Origin: Bradyrhizobium canariense
GTDB lineage: Bacteria; Pseudomonadota; Alphaproteobacteria; Rhizobiales; Xanthobacteraceae
Length of the DNA stretch: 64,000 nt
NCBI RefSeq assembly: GCF_019402665.1
Contig: NZ_VSST01000050.1
Coordinates: 62,001-126,000, forward strand
Direction: 5' to 3'
The translations under genes were made by a program, and so were the position numbers. Of the stretch, positions 1-8,207 are shown piece by piece. Each line of letters opens with the position of its first letter. Position 1 is the stretch's first letter. A model generated the notes under the pieces. That model made no database searches, was not told where the DNA came from, and saw only the letters and a list, made by a program, of their open reading frames with translations.

Positions 1-666
1 CAGAAAACGAGCCTGCTCCGCCGGATTGTCGCGGAACATGCCGGTGAAGCGGCTGGTGAAGGTGGAGGCGCCATGCTTGGCGACGCCGCGCACCGACATG
101 CAGGTATGCTCGGCCTCGATCAGCACGGCGACGCCGCGCGGCTTGAGGATCTCGTCGATCGCCGCCGCGATCTGCGCGGTCATGTGCTCCTGGGTCTGGA
201 GCCTGCGGGCGAAGATGTCGGTGAGGCGCGCAAGCTTCGACAGCCCGACCACGCGTTCCACCGGCGTGTAGGCGATGTGCGCCTTGCCGTAGAACGGCAT
301 CATGTGATGCTCGCATTGCGAGGTGAACTCGATGTCGCGCACAAGCACGAAATCATCATAGCCGGCGGTCTCGCCGAAGGTGCGATCGAGCACTTCGGCC
401 GGGCACTGGTGATAGCCCTGATAGAGTTCGTCGAAAGCCTCGACCACGCGGCGCGGCGTGTCGAGCAGGCCCTCGCGGTTGGTGTTCTCGCCGATATAGG
501 CGAGCAGCGTCTTCACTGCCTGCTCGGCCTCGGCGCGCGCGGGGCGCGGCTGGTCGGCCCGGACGGCGGCGGCGAGGAATTCGGAAGGATCAAGCTCCGC
601 CGGACGGCTCTCGGGCTGCCGGTCGGAGGGCTTGTTGGGGCGGATGGATTTGATGGTAGCGTCCAT
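1..666 (-). CDS. folE: GTP cyclohydrolase I (3' end cut by window edge)
   Basis: Catalyses GTP to 7,8-dihydroneopterin triphosphate, the first step of folate and pterin synthesis, in the cytoplasm. The 222 visible codons read to the left edge without a stop, so only a few C-terminal residues should be missing. The three zinc ligands of the family are visible: Cys118 and His121 in the CEHHMMPFYG block and Cys189 in the HTCMSVRG block. The catalytic-core run GKAHIAYTPVERVVGLSKLA is also intact. The N-terminal 50 residues are Pro/Arg-rich and variable, as in other rhizobial FolE proteins. The ATG at 664-666 opens the conserved frame. The gene is divergent from the Fe-S scaffold gene at 898. The assignment is firm. 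Confidence 0.96.
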   Translation of the reverse strand, partial: MDATIKSIRPNKPSDRQPESRPAELDPSEFLAAAVRADQPRPARAEAEQAVKTLLAYIGENTNREGLLDTPRRVVEAFDELYQGYHQCPAEVLDRTFGETAGYDDFVLVRDIEFTSQCEHHMMPFYGKAHIAYTPVERVVGLSKLARLTDIFARRLQTQEHMTAQIAAAIDEILKPRGVAVLIEAEHTCMSVRGVAKHGASTFTSRFTGMFRDNPAEQARFL

Positions 667-897
667 GTCGACTCCGTTCGACGGCCTTGCGGCCGGAGTG
701 TCACCGGCAGACGGGGCGGCGAACCGCCGGACGCCTGAGAGAACAGTTTCGGCGAAAAAATCTGCAAGCTGTAACGCCGGCAGCAGGGTTCTGCATCACA
801 CCACTGCTGCAGCGCTGGACTGTTTTTCCGCCAGTTCCGACCCTATATAAGGCCGTGGACGGCGCACGCCAAGGCCGATCCTGCTGGACTCCATCAC

Positions 898-1353
898 ATG
901 CTGAACGACATTTATAACAAGCGGATCATCGAACTGGCCGGGAATATTCCGCGGCTCGGGCGGTTGCCGGATCCCGATGCCACCGCCACCGCCCATTCCA
1001 AGCTGTGCGGCTCGACCGTCAAGGTCGACCTCAAGATGGAGGGCGAGAAGGTCACTGACTTTGCCCACGACGTGAAGGCCTGCGCGCTGGGACAGGCTTC
1101 TTCATCCATCATGGCAAGTCAGATCGTCGGATCGACTGCGAGCGAACTCCGTGAGTTACGCGAAACTGTTCGCAAGATGCTGAAGGAGAACGGCGCGCCT
1201 CCTGAAGGCAAATGGGAAGAGATCAAGTTCCTCGAGCCGGTCCGCGACTACAAGGCGCGCCACGCCTCGACGCTCCTGACCTTCGATGCCGTGGTCGATG
1301 CCATCGGCCAGATCGAGGCGAAGGCGAAGCAGCCGGCTGCGGCGCAAGGCTGA
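898..1353 (+). CDS. IscU/NifU-N-like iron-sulfur cluster assembly scaffold
   Basis: A 151-residue protein of the NifU N-terminal (IscU/SufU) fold, expected to hold a transient Fe-S cluster in the cytoplasm. Cys37 (KLCGST) and Cys62 (KACALGQASSS) match the first two ligand cysteines of IscU. The third ligand position, usually a Cys just after a His near residue 105-125, reads RHASTLL here, so Ala replaces Cys. The Asp next to the first Cys is also not conserved. The C-terminus is Ala/Lys/Gln-rich. No iscS, sufB or other cluster gene is nearby. The divergent partner is folE. The family assignment is firm. Whether it works as a classical scaffold is uncertain because of the missing ligand. Confidence 0.88.
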   Translation: MLNDIYNKRIIELAGNIPRLGRLPDPDATATAHSKLCGSTVKVDLKMEGEKVTDFAHDVKACALGQASSSIMASQIVGSTASELRELRETVRKMLKENGAPPEGKWEEIKFLEPVRDYKARHASTLLTFDAVVDAIGQIEAKAKQPAAAQG

Positions 1354-1415
1354 TTCCGGCGGAGGTTGATCCCGGGCTCGTCGCTGGGCCCGGATATAGA
1401 TCAGAGATTCCGAGG

Positions 1416-2315
1416 CTACTTCTGCGATGCCGCGACCGGCGTGGCCACGCGGCCCGTCGGCACCAGGGCTTCCGCCGTCTTGGTCGACTTGGCAGGCTGC
1501 TCCGGTTCCGCACCGAACCTCGCCTGGGTCTTCGGTGCAAGCTCCGCCATTGCCGGCGCGGAGATATCGACATGCGGCAACACGTCGGCCACGAGATCCG
1601 TCGTCACGAGATTGGTAAGCTTGAGCTCGCCCGCATCGAGCTCGTGCAAATCTTCCCACGGCGGGACGCTGAGCGCGAGCGACAGCAGGTCGCCGGCACC
1701 GCCCATGTCGAACGTGTATTTGGCGAGCCGGCCGATATCGCGCTCCACGATCATCAGGTCCTGCGCGCTGTAGCTCGCGGCCTTGGCATCGTCGGCGCGA
1801 TCACCCATCCAAATCTGATGGACCCGCACATGGGCCGCTTCCGGCACGTAGCGCTTCTTGCCCGCCAGCAGCAGGAACACGCACATGGATTCGCAATAGG
1901 CCTCGGGCGCGACCGCCGGCCGAACCGTCTGCCCGCCGCGGGTCTGAACGCTGATACCGACCGTGGTCAAAAGTCCGAGATTGCGAAAGCGCCGGCCGAG
2001 CGTGATCGCGTCGTTGACGGAACCGCCACTGGAATCGAGCACCACGGTGGCGCCGCCGAGCTGGCGTCCGCGGGAAAATTCTTCGAAGTCCCGGGGCGTA
2101 TCGGCGGTGATGATACCCACCGCACTGACCCACCCGCGGCAATTCGGTTCGCAGGCGACCCAATTGAACTTCATCGGCAGCTTGCGTTCTTCGAGGGCAG
2201 CACCGGCCCGAGCCGACGACCCGAGCGTCGCGACGGCGCCAGCCAGCACGACCCCACAAGCGGCGGTTCCTACCAGCAACCAGCCGCGAAGATTGAGCGC
2301 CTTCAGAAGTTTCAA
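1416..2315 (-). CDS. COG3904-type periplasmic ClpP-like protein
   Basis: About 299 residues. An N-terminal signal/anchor segment (LLVGTAACGVVLAG) is followed by a ClpP/crotonase-like domain. VVLDSSGGSVNDAI is the oxyanion-type glycine loop, ESMCVFLLLAGKKRYV carries the candidate nucleophile Ser143, and His166 lies in VRVHQIW. This matches the COG3904 group of predicted periplasmic proteases. The last 50 residues are Pro/Ala/Lys-rich and look disordered. I chose a TTG start preceded by a GGAAGGG Shine-Dalgarno, because it makes a normal MKLLKALNLRGW signal start; another in-frame TTG lies at 2366. The substrate is unknown. It converges on the scaffold gene at 1353. Confidence 0.72.
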   Translation of the reverse strand: MKLLKALNLRGWLLVGTAACGVVLAGAVATLGSSARAGAALEERKLPMKFNWVACEPNCRGWVSAVGIITADTPRDFEEFSRGRQLGGATVVLDSSGGSVNDAITLGRRFRNLGLLTTVGISVQTRGGQTVRPAVAPEAYCESMCVFLLLAGKKRYVPEAAHVRVHQIWMGDRADDAKAASYSAQDLMIVERDIGRLAKYTFDMGGAGDLLSLALSVPPWEDLHELDAGELKLTNLVTTDLVADVLPHVDISAPAMAELAPKTQARFGAEPEQPAKSTKTAEALVPTGRVATPVAASQK

Positions 2316-2556
2316 ACTGGTCCCTTCCCCAAGCCCAAAGCAATAAGCCAAAGCCGATTCAGGCAAGCCCCGTTCTGACGTTCCATGAGTCTCACATGGG
2401 CGTCACAAAAATGGTATCCGGGGGAATACAGATCGTCCATAGGTACTTGCTGCACTGCTCCCAAAAAGCACGCAAAATATGGCGTGCAAACAACAGCTTA
2501 CAGTTCCCTGCATCGGAACCACGCAAAACCTCGCCCACGATCTCTGCAAAGCGCCC

Positions 2557-2895
2557 ATGAAGCAATCAGCCTGCGAGCACTGTTCCAATTCCGTCGCGGG
2601 CGCGCTCCGGCTTCCGCGCAGATTCGGCCGCGCGCTGATCTGGATCTACCGCCACACGCTCTCGCCCTTGGTTGGCTACAATTGCCGGCACCTGCCGACC
2701 TGCTCCGCCTATGGCGACGAGGCGATCGAAAGGTTCGGGCTGTGGGCCGGCGGCTGGATGACGCTGGCGCGCCTGCTCCGTTGCAATCCCTTCGGCACCT
2801 CGGGCATCGACAACGTGCCCCTCACCGCGCCACAGGGCGCGCGCTGGTACTCGCCCTGGCGCTACGGCCGCTGGCGCGGTGTCAATGCATCCTAA
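2557..2895 (+). CDS. yidD: YidD, membrane protein insertion efficiency factor
   Basis: A 112-residue member of the YidD family (DUF37/UPF0161), a small peripheral protein at the inner membrane that assists YidC- and Sec-dependent insertion. The family core is clear: IYRHTLSPLVGYNCRHLPTC with the Cys pair, then SAYGDEAIERFG, then a short amphipathic stretch ending RLLRCNPF, a near-invariant YidD motif. The ATG at 2557 is preferred over the in-frame ATG at 2479 because the first 26 residues of the longer form show no conservation pattern. In many bacteria yidD sits beside rnpA and yidC; here neither is present. A hydrophilic tail of about 20 residues follows the core. Confidence 0.93.
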   Translation: MKQSACEHCSNSVAGALRLPRRFGRALIWIYRHTLSPLVGYNCRHLPTCSAYGDEAIERFGLWAGGWMTLARLLRCNPFGTSGIDNVPLTAPQGARWYSPWRYGRWRGVNAS

Positions 2896-2985
2896 GCACG
2901 GCGCGGCGCCTCACGCGTCGCTACCTTGAGTGGAACCGAAATTCTCCCCTCGCGTTGATGTGATGCTCCCGCGGGAGGAAAAACA

Positions 2986-3198
2986 ATGCGCTGGAAAATC
3001 AGCCCTCATTTTCACTTCAGGTCTGGACCGGATTCGCGGATTGGTTCGCGAGGCCACGATCCCAGAACCCTCGACATGCTCGCCATCATTGTCCTCTTGA
3101 TGCTCGCGGTCGGCTCCGGCTGGTATCTGGCCACGAGCACTGCCACGCCGCCCAGTACGACGGCGTTCATCGTGCCGAGCCAGAGCGTGCACTGGTAG
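2986..3198 (+). CDS. Small single-pass membrane protein, unknown
   Basis: Seventy residues. A basic, His-rich N-terminus of about 30 residues is followed by one hydrophobic helix (MLAIIVLLMLAVGSGWYLA) and a short Thr/Pro/Ser-rich tail that would face the periplasm. A strong GGGAGG ribosome-binding site lies 6-10 bases before the ATG, which is the main reason to call it real. I do not recognise a family. It lies between yidD and the convergent reductase gene, with only 9 bases to the latter's stop codon. Confidence 0.6.
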   Translation: MRWKISPHFHFRSGPDSRIGSRGHDPRTLDMLAIIVLLMLAVGSGWYLATSTATPPSTTAFIVPSQSVHW

Positions 3199-3207
3199 AG
3201 CTAGACT

Positions 3208-4164
3208 TTAGAGGTCCAGCACCAGCCGGTCGGCATCCGATCCGGCGACGCAGATCATGAGAAAGCGTTCGCGCTCATACGGCGACAAGACGCGGTCGCG
3301 GTGCACGGGCTTGCCCTCGATCCAGCCGACCCTACAGGCGCCACAGATACCGCCGCAGCAGGACGTCGATATATCGATTCCTCCTTCCTGCAAGGCCGCC
3401 AGCATGGTCTGGCCGGCGCGAACCGGGATTTCGGTCCCCGTACGCGCCAGCAACAGCGTGAAGGGCTTTGCGTCAGGGTCGATCACCGGTGGCGGCGCGA
3501 CGAAACGCTCGATGTGAACATTGGCTGCGGGCCAGGCTGCGGTCAGGCGCTCGAACTCGTCGGTCATGCCTTCCGGCCCGCAGCAGGCGACCATCGTCTG
3601 CCCCCCAACTTCGCCGACCAGCGAAGCGAGATTCGGACGCCCGGCGCAGGACGTGCGGTGCACGACGACACGCCCCTCATCGATCAGCGGCGCGAGGTGT
3701 GCGGCAAGCGGCACCTCCTCGCGCACGATGAGGTGCAGCACAAAGCCTGTATTGCCAATCTGCAGGAGGTGACGGGCCATCGACAAGAACGGCGTTACAC
3801 CGATGCCACCGGCGACGAACACATGATGCGCAATGTCCGCACCCGGCTCCAGCCCGCCGCGCGGCAGTGACACGCCGATGACGTCGCCTATGCCAACCTC
3901 GTCGTGAAGCGCGCGCGAACCGCCGCGCCCATCGGCCTCGCGTTTGACCGCGATGACGTAACGCGAGTTGTCGGCGGGCTCGTTGCACAGCGAATAGGTC
4001 CGCACGAGACCGTTCGGCAGATGCAGGTCGATGTGGGCGCCGGGCTTGAACGGCGGCAGGTCCCAACGGTCGGGATCGGCCAACGTGAACACCTTGATCC
4101 CCGCACCGGCCTCTTCGATGCCGGCGACAACCGTCTTGATCGTCGTTATCGGCCGTGCGCTCAT
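3208..4164 (-). CDS. Phthalate dioxygenase reductase/VanB-type oxidoreductase
   Basis: A 318-residue NAD(P)H-dependent electron-transfer protein with three parts in order. An FNR-like FAD/FMN domain has RTYSLCNEP as the flavin-binding RxYS motif. A nucleotide-binding domain has FVAGGIGVTPFLSMA and ACCGPEGM. A C-terminal plant-type 2Fe-2S ferredoxin domain has ligands in SCCGGICGACRVG and a distal Cys in FLMICVAGSD. Such reductases normally feed Rieske oxygenases, but no oxygenase gene is present. Its ATG overlaps the stop codon of the MOSC gene by four bases (ATGA), so the two are translationally coupled and the MOSC protein is the likely electron acceptor. The fold is certain; the partner is inferred. 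Confidence 0.9.
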   Translation of the reverse strand: MSARPITTIKTVVAGIEEAGAGIKVFTLADPDRWDLPPFKPGAHIDLHLPNGLVRTYSLCNEPADNSRYVIAVKREADGRGGSRALHDEVGIGDVIGVSLPRGGLEPGADIAHHVFVAGGIGVTPFLSMARHLLQIGNTGFVLHLIVREEVPLAAHLAPLIDEGRVVVHRTSCAGRPNLASLVGEVGGQTMVACCGPEGMTDEFERLTAAWPAANVHIERFVAPPPVIDPDAKPFTLLLARTGTEIPVRAGQTMLAALQEGGIDISTSCCGGICGACRVGWIEGKPVHRDRVLSPYERERFLMICVAGSDADRLVLDL

Positions 4165-4682
4165 GCCATGTTCCGCACGGTGTCGCCGACCCTGACGATG
4201 CCGCCTTGCAATATCCTGCAGTTGAGGCCCGAGCGGTTGATGAGCGGATCGAAGATCGCCTTGCCGGTGATCTCCTCGATATGCCGGCATGGGATCGATA
4301 ATCGGGTTGCTTCCAGCAAGGTCTCACCTAACCAGAAGCGGCGGCCGACCAGATGGTTCAACGGCACGCCCTCGACCGTCACGTTGCGGCGATGCTCCTC
4401 GGGACTGAGTTCGATTCCCGCGTCGCGCTTGAGCGCAACCAAGGTTTCGAGCTCGAACAAGGTGACCTGCCGGCCCTCTTCGGGCTTGTGCGAATAAAAT
4501 CCTTCCTCGCGCCCGATCATGTAGCGGTCGCCTTCTATCCCTTGGCCGGCGACGAGAACGAGCTGCTCCATCGCGCGCATTGGCAGGAACGCGCGTGGAG
4601 CGAGATGGAGGAAGCGGACCAAGCCAGTCCAGCCGAGGCGTGCTGTGCTATCGGCCGAGCCGGCGCCTATCTCATCGAGCAT
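4161..4682 (-). CDS. MOSC-domain protein (predicted molybdenum-cofactor enzyme)
   Basis: A 173-residue MOSC-domain protein. MOSC enzymes such as YiiM, YcbX and mARC carry sulfurated or Cys-ligated molybdenum cofactor and reduce N-hydroxylated compounds. Family landmarks are GIEGDRY near residue 50, QVTLFELETL, HRRNVTVEGVPLNHLVGRRF, SIPCRHIEEI and GLNCRILQGGIVRVGD; the Cys in the last block is the best candidate for the metal ligand. It is shorter than YiiM (about 220 residues) and has no N-terminal beta-barrel domain or ferredoxin domain of its own. The coupled downstream gene supplies flavin and 2Fe-2S domains. The ATG at 4682 gives the conserved N-terminus. Confidence 0.86.
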   Translation of the reverse strand: MLDEIGAGSADSTARLGWTGLVRFLHLAPRAFLPMRAMEQLVLVAGQGIEGDRYMIGREEGFYSHKPEEGRQVTLFELETLVALKRDAGIELSPEEHRRNVTVEGVPLNHLVGRRFWLGETLLEATRLSIPCRHIEEITGKAIFDPLINRSGLNCRILQGGIVRVGDTVRNMA

Positions 4683-4706
4683 GACAAAATCCTTGTGAGA
4701 AGCGAT

Positions 4707-4731
4707 GGCGCGCCGCCGGCAGCGGCGCGCC
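4707..4731. repeat. Perfect GC-rich hairpin after MHS transporter gene
   Basis: Ten-base arms (GGCGCGCCGC) around a five-base loop, lying between the MHS transporter stop and the MOSC start on the minus strand. There is no T-run, so intrinsic termination is doubtful. The same ten-base arm recurs in the palindrome at 47779-47804, which points to a small dispersed palindrome. Confidence 0.6.
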
Positions 4732-4737
4732 GCGGGA

Positions 4738-6051
4738 TCAGGTCAGTTCCTTGTTCGCCATTTCCGGCGCGAACGTGGTCGCGGTCGCCGTGATGGCGGC
4801 GCAGCCAATCAGCAGCAGCGAAACCGGCCAGGTGGCGCCGCCACTCCAGCCCATCAGAGCCGCCGCAATCAGCGGCGTCAATCCGCCACTGATGGCGGCC
4901 CCGACCTGGAACCCGAGCGAGGCGCCGCTATAGCGCAGCCGCGCGGAAAACAGCTCGGAGTACCAGGGCGCGCCGATGCCGAACATCACCATCTGCCCGA
5001 AAGTAATCGCCACCACGATGGTCCAGATGACGATGGTGGGATCGCGGGTGTTGAGCAGCCAGAACAGCGGAAAGGCAAACAGCGCCGAAAACAGACAGCT
5101 CGCATAGAACATCTTTTTGCGCCCGACGATGTCGGACAGCCAACCGAACAGCGGAATGGCGAGCAGCGCGACCAGCGATGCCGCGAAGGCGCCGTTCAAC
5201 ACCACCGTACGCGATAAGCCAAGATTCGCGGTGGCGTAGGACATCACGAACACGCCGCCGATGCTGGCATAGGCGATCTCCGAGATCTTCAGTCCGACCG
5301 CGGTAAAGAAAGGACGGCGGTGATGCCTGAAGATCTCGACCAGCGGCAGACTTGCGACCTCCTTTTTGGCCTGGACCTGGCGGAAGGCCACGGTCTCTTC
5401 CATGTTGAGGCGGATGTAGAGACCGACGCCGACCAGCAAGATCGAGATCAGGAACGGAATGCGCCAGCCATAGGACATGAACTCACTTTCTGGCAGGCTC
5501 GCCACCAGCGCAAACATGCCGATCGCGGCGAGATTGCCGATGGGATTGCCGACCTGCACCATGCTGCCGAGCAGGCCGCGGCGGTGCGTCGGACAATTCT
5601 CCACCACCATCAGCACCGCACCACCCCATTCGCCGCCGAGGCCAATGCCCTGGAGGAATCGCAGGCCGATCAAGAGCAGCGGCGCGGCGATCCCGATCTG
5701 CTGATAGGTCGGAAGCAAGCCGATCAGAAAGGTGCCGATGCCCATCACCATGATCGTGATCGCGAGCATCGCCTTGCGGCCCACCCTGTCGCCGTAGTGA
5801 CCGAAGATCGCGGCGCCAAGCGGTCGCGCCAGAAAGCCGACCGCATAAGTGCCGAAGGCCGCGATCGTGGCGAGCGCGGGGTTGCCGGCAGCGAAGAAGA
5901 CCTTGTTGAAGACCAGCGCGGTCGCCGTGCCGTAGATGAGGAAGTCGTACCATTCGACCGCGGTGCCGATCACGCTCGACCACACGATCCGCCGCAAGCT
6001 CGCCGCCTCGTCCGGGGCTACGTTCAGGGTTACGTCGTCTGCTACGGTCAT
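4738..6051 (-). CDS. MHS-family MFS metabolite:H+ symporter
   Basis: A 437-residue, 12-helix transporter of the metabolite:H+ symporter family (ProP, KgtP and ShiA relatives). The family N-terminus SSVIGTAVEWYDFLIYGTA is present, as are the loop 2-3 motif GHYGDRVGRKAMLA and the second-half loop WLSDIVGRKKMF. The substrate is probably an organic acid, betaine or aromatic acid; the sequence does not tell which. The ATG at 6051 is used because residues before it in the open frame are not conserved. It is divergent from the XRE-cupin regulator at 6408 and followed by the MOSC/reductase pair on the same strand, so the three may share a pathway or transcript. Confidence 0.9.
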   Translation of the reverse strand: MTVADDVTLNVAPDEAASLRRIVWSSVIGTAVEWYDFLIYGTATALVFNKVFFAAGNPALATIAAFGTYAVGFLARPLGAAIFGHYGDRVGRKAMLAITIMVMGIGTFLIGLLPTYQQIGIAAPLLLIGLRFLQGIGLGGEWGGAVLMVVENCPTHRRGLLGSMVQVGNPIGNLAAIGMFALVASLPESEFMSYGWRIPFLISILLVGVGLYIRLNMEETVAFRQVQAKKEVASLPLVEIFRHHRRPFFTAVGLKISEIAYASIGGVFVMSYATANLGLSRTVVLNGAFAASLVALLAIPLFGWLSDIVGRKKMFYASCLFSALFAFPLFWLLNTRDPTIVIWTIVVAITFGQMVMFGIGAPWYSELFSARLRYSGASLGFQVGAAISGGLTPLIAAALMGWSGGATWPVSLLLIGCAAITATATTFAPEMANKELT

Positions 6052-6407
6052 CGATGTCTCCAAAAAGTACCGGCGCCAGGGAAAGCAGTTGGTTCTGTCC
6101 GCGGAGCCCATCGGCAGCCGGACGGTAAAAATCGATCATGTTTACTGTTGGAAATCAACGGTGCGGAACGCGGCAAATGCCGTCCGGAGCGGCAAAGCAC
6201 GCTTATTGCCCTTTAATTGAGCTGATTTAGGCGATAAACCAGAGTCTTTGCTTACAATATCTGCGACCTTGCTCTAAATTTCTGCACATATGTTTTCCTT
6301 TGGAATACAGCCGGCGCGTACACGGAAGGGACAGCGCGCACCCGCCGGACTGGCAGTCGAGCGGCATCTGTTGCAAAAGAGACGTCAGCAATTCGGGAGA
6401 CTCATGC
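6052..6407. promoter_or_regulatory. Divergent intergenic region, MHS transporter / XRE-cupin regulator
   Basis: A 356-base gap between two divergent genes. The stretch 6195-6305 is clearly AT-richer than its surroundings (for example TTTAATTGAGCTGATTTAGG and TGCTCTAAATTTCTG) and is the obvious place for the two promoters and the operator of the regulator. I could not identify a clean operator palindrome, and nothing in the gap looks coding. Confidence 0.5.
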
Positions 6408-6971
6408 GTGCTTGACGTCAGCAAAGCGGCAGCCGTCGGGGCCAACATTCGCCAGGCGCGCATCGCCAAGGGCCTGACACTGGACCAGCTTGCCAAACAG
6501 AGTGATCTCACGCGCGGCTATATCTCGCTGGTCGAGCGCAACCTGAAGATCCCTTCGCTCGCCGCCCTGCTACGGATGGCAGCCGCGCTCGAGGTCAACG
6601 TCGCGACCTTCTTCGACCCGAACGCCGAGCCCGCGCCGCGCTACACGCTGTTCCGCCGTGAAGGCGGCAGCGTGCCGCTGTTTCAGGACACCTTTGGCGT
6701 AGTGCCACTGGCAACCGGCCGCACCCGCAAGATGATGGAGCCGTTCCTCCTGAGCCCGCCGCACAAGTCGGCGACGCGCGCCTCGCATGCGGGCGAGGAG
6801 TTGCTGTTTGTCATCAACGGCAAGATCGCGATCAAGCTCGACGGCGAAGAACTCGTCCTCGGCAAGGGCGATTGCCTATATTTTTCAGGCGAGACACCGC
6901 ACGAGGTCAGGAGCCTCGGCCGACAGAAGGCGGAGGTCCTGGTTGTGGTCGCCCAGAGCCCGGCGGCGTAA
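6408..6971 (+). CDS. XRE-family regulator with C-terminal cupin domain
   Basis: A 187-residue transcription factor. Residues about 8-62 form an XRE/Cro-type helix-turn-helix (ANIRQARIAKGLTLDQLA, then SYISLVER-like GYISLVERN, then PSLAALLRMAAAL). Residues about 105-180 form a cupin_2 barrel (HAGEELLFVINGKI, GDCLYFSGETPHEV) that should sense a small ligand. This architecture is common for repressors of transport and catabolic genes in proteobacteria (PuuR-like). I chose the GTG at 6408, preceded by GGGAGA, since it begins directly at LDVSKAAAVGANIR. It is divergent from the MHS transporter, its probable target. Confidence 0.9.
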   Translation: MLDVSKAAAVGANIRQARIAKGLTLDQLAKQSDLTRGYISLVERNLKIPSLAALLRMAAALEVNVATFFDPNAEPAPRYTLFRREGGSVPLFQDTFGVVPLATGRTRKMMEPFLLSPPHKSATRASHAGEELLFVINGKIAIKLDGEELVLGKGDCLYFSGETPHEVRSLGRQKAEVLVVVAQSPAA

Positions 6972-6990
6972 CGCCGGCCGAGCACCAGGT

Positions 6991-8205
6991 TTAGCGGGAC
7001 CAGAAAAAGCGCCCGGGTGGCGGCGGGACCGGCTCGGGCGGACGTGGCCGCTTCGGACGCGGTGGTTTCGGCGAGGGCTCGGCGGACGAGGTGGTCTCCG
7101 CGCCGGGGGCTGTCTCGCTTGCCGGCACCTTCACCGCCAGCAGCAAGTTCGATTCGTGCATCCGCCAGCGGTAGCCGACGCCGAAATCGATCGGCTGGGC
7201 GCGCGTGAACAGCGCGGCGTAGCGTTCCTGGTAGCGGCCGGGAAATTCGCTGATGGGTCCGAGATAGCGGCCGAACGGGAAGAAGCGCCATTGCCGCGAA
7301 TTGTAGCTCGAAAGCGGAATGCCGGAATCGTCCTGGACGATGGTCGCGCTGTTGGCGAGCAACCAGTCGCGCGCGACGGTGAAATTGCCGGAGTGCAGCA
7401 GATAAGACGCGCTCTTGATCAGGCTGTTGCCGGGGCCGAGCGTCTCGCAGAACTTCAGGAAGCCGGCTGCGCGTGCACCTGAATTGGAGAGATCGGTCGA
7501 GAAATAATACAGCGTGCGCGCCTCGCCGTCGGGGCCTGCAAAGGTGATGCGGGCGCCGCGCGTCGCGTTCGGTCCGGGGTTGTCGTTGCCGACATGCATC
7601 CCGCCCTTGTCGTCGAGTGCAACCATTTCGACATTGCGGATGGTCTTGCCGGAGCGGACGAGGAAGACGTAGAGGATCGGCAAGGTGCCGTTGACCTGGT
7701 TGGTGTGCAGGTCGACCTTCATTTGCTTGGTGATGAAGAAGGAAAAACTCAGGATCGAGCCGAGCGAGCGCTCGACATTGTAGAGCGCGGCGCCGACCGA
7801 ACCGCGTGGCAATCGCGTCAGGTCAGCCACCGCACCGACCGGCTCCAGCGCGCCGAGCACGTAAGTGCTGGCCTTCGAATAGAAGGCGTTGGCGTAGAGG
7901 AAGTCGGGGCCGCTGAACAAATAAAACATGGTCGGTCTGGGCGCCGCCAGATTGACGTCGGCCCAGTTGCGGATCTTCGAGAGCTGGCGCTCCTCAAGCT
8001 GGGCGAAGGCGCCGTCGAAGAATCTCGCGTGGCGCTGCCAGCCCGGGTCCTTTGTGAGCGGCACCAGCGGCGAATCCGCCGAAGGCTGCATGCCCGCGAG
8101 GAAGCGCGCGGTGTCGTCGAAGGTTGCCTCGGCAGCACGTGCGGACGGGACGGCCGCAGCCAGCAAGGCGAGAGCCACGGCCGCAATTCTCATGGGTCGA
8201 AACAT
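6991..8205 (-). CDS. Exported protein of unknown function with Pro-rich tail
   Basis: About 404 residues. A Sec signal peptide (RIAAVALALLAAAVPSARA) is followed by a soluble domain that I do not recognise. Regions such as APRPTMFYLFSGPDFLYANAF and GRYQERYAALFTRAQPIDF are distinctive. The C-terminal 50 residues are rich in Pro, Lys and Arg and probably unstructured or wall-associated. The ATG at 8205 lies two bases after the stop of the permease gene on the same strand, so the gene is almost certainly cotranscribed and translationally coupled with it; a second ATG at 8193 is possible. Coupling to a permease suggests a periplasmic role linked to transport, but that is inference. Confidence 0.75.
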   Translation of the reverse strand: MFRPMRIAAVALALLAAAVPSARAAEATFDDTARFLAGMQPSADSPLVPLTKDPGWQRHARFFDGAFAQLEERQLSKIRNWADVNLAAPRPTMFYLFSGPDFLYANAFYSKASTYVLGALEPVGAVADLTRLPRGSVGAALYNVERSLGSILSFSFFITKQMKVDLHTNQVNGTLPILYVFLVRSGKTIRNVEMVALDDKGGMHVGNDNPGPNATRGARITFAGPDGEARTLYYFSTDLSNSGARAAGFLKFCETLGPGNSLIKSASYLLHSGNFTVARDWLLANSATIVQDDSGIPLSSYNSRQWRFFPFGRYLGPISEFPGRYQERYAALFTRAQPIDFGVGYRWRMHESNLLLAVKVPASETAPGAETTSSAEPSPKPPRPKRPRPPEPVPPPPGRFFWSR

Positions 8206-8207
8206 GT

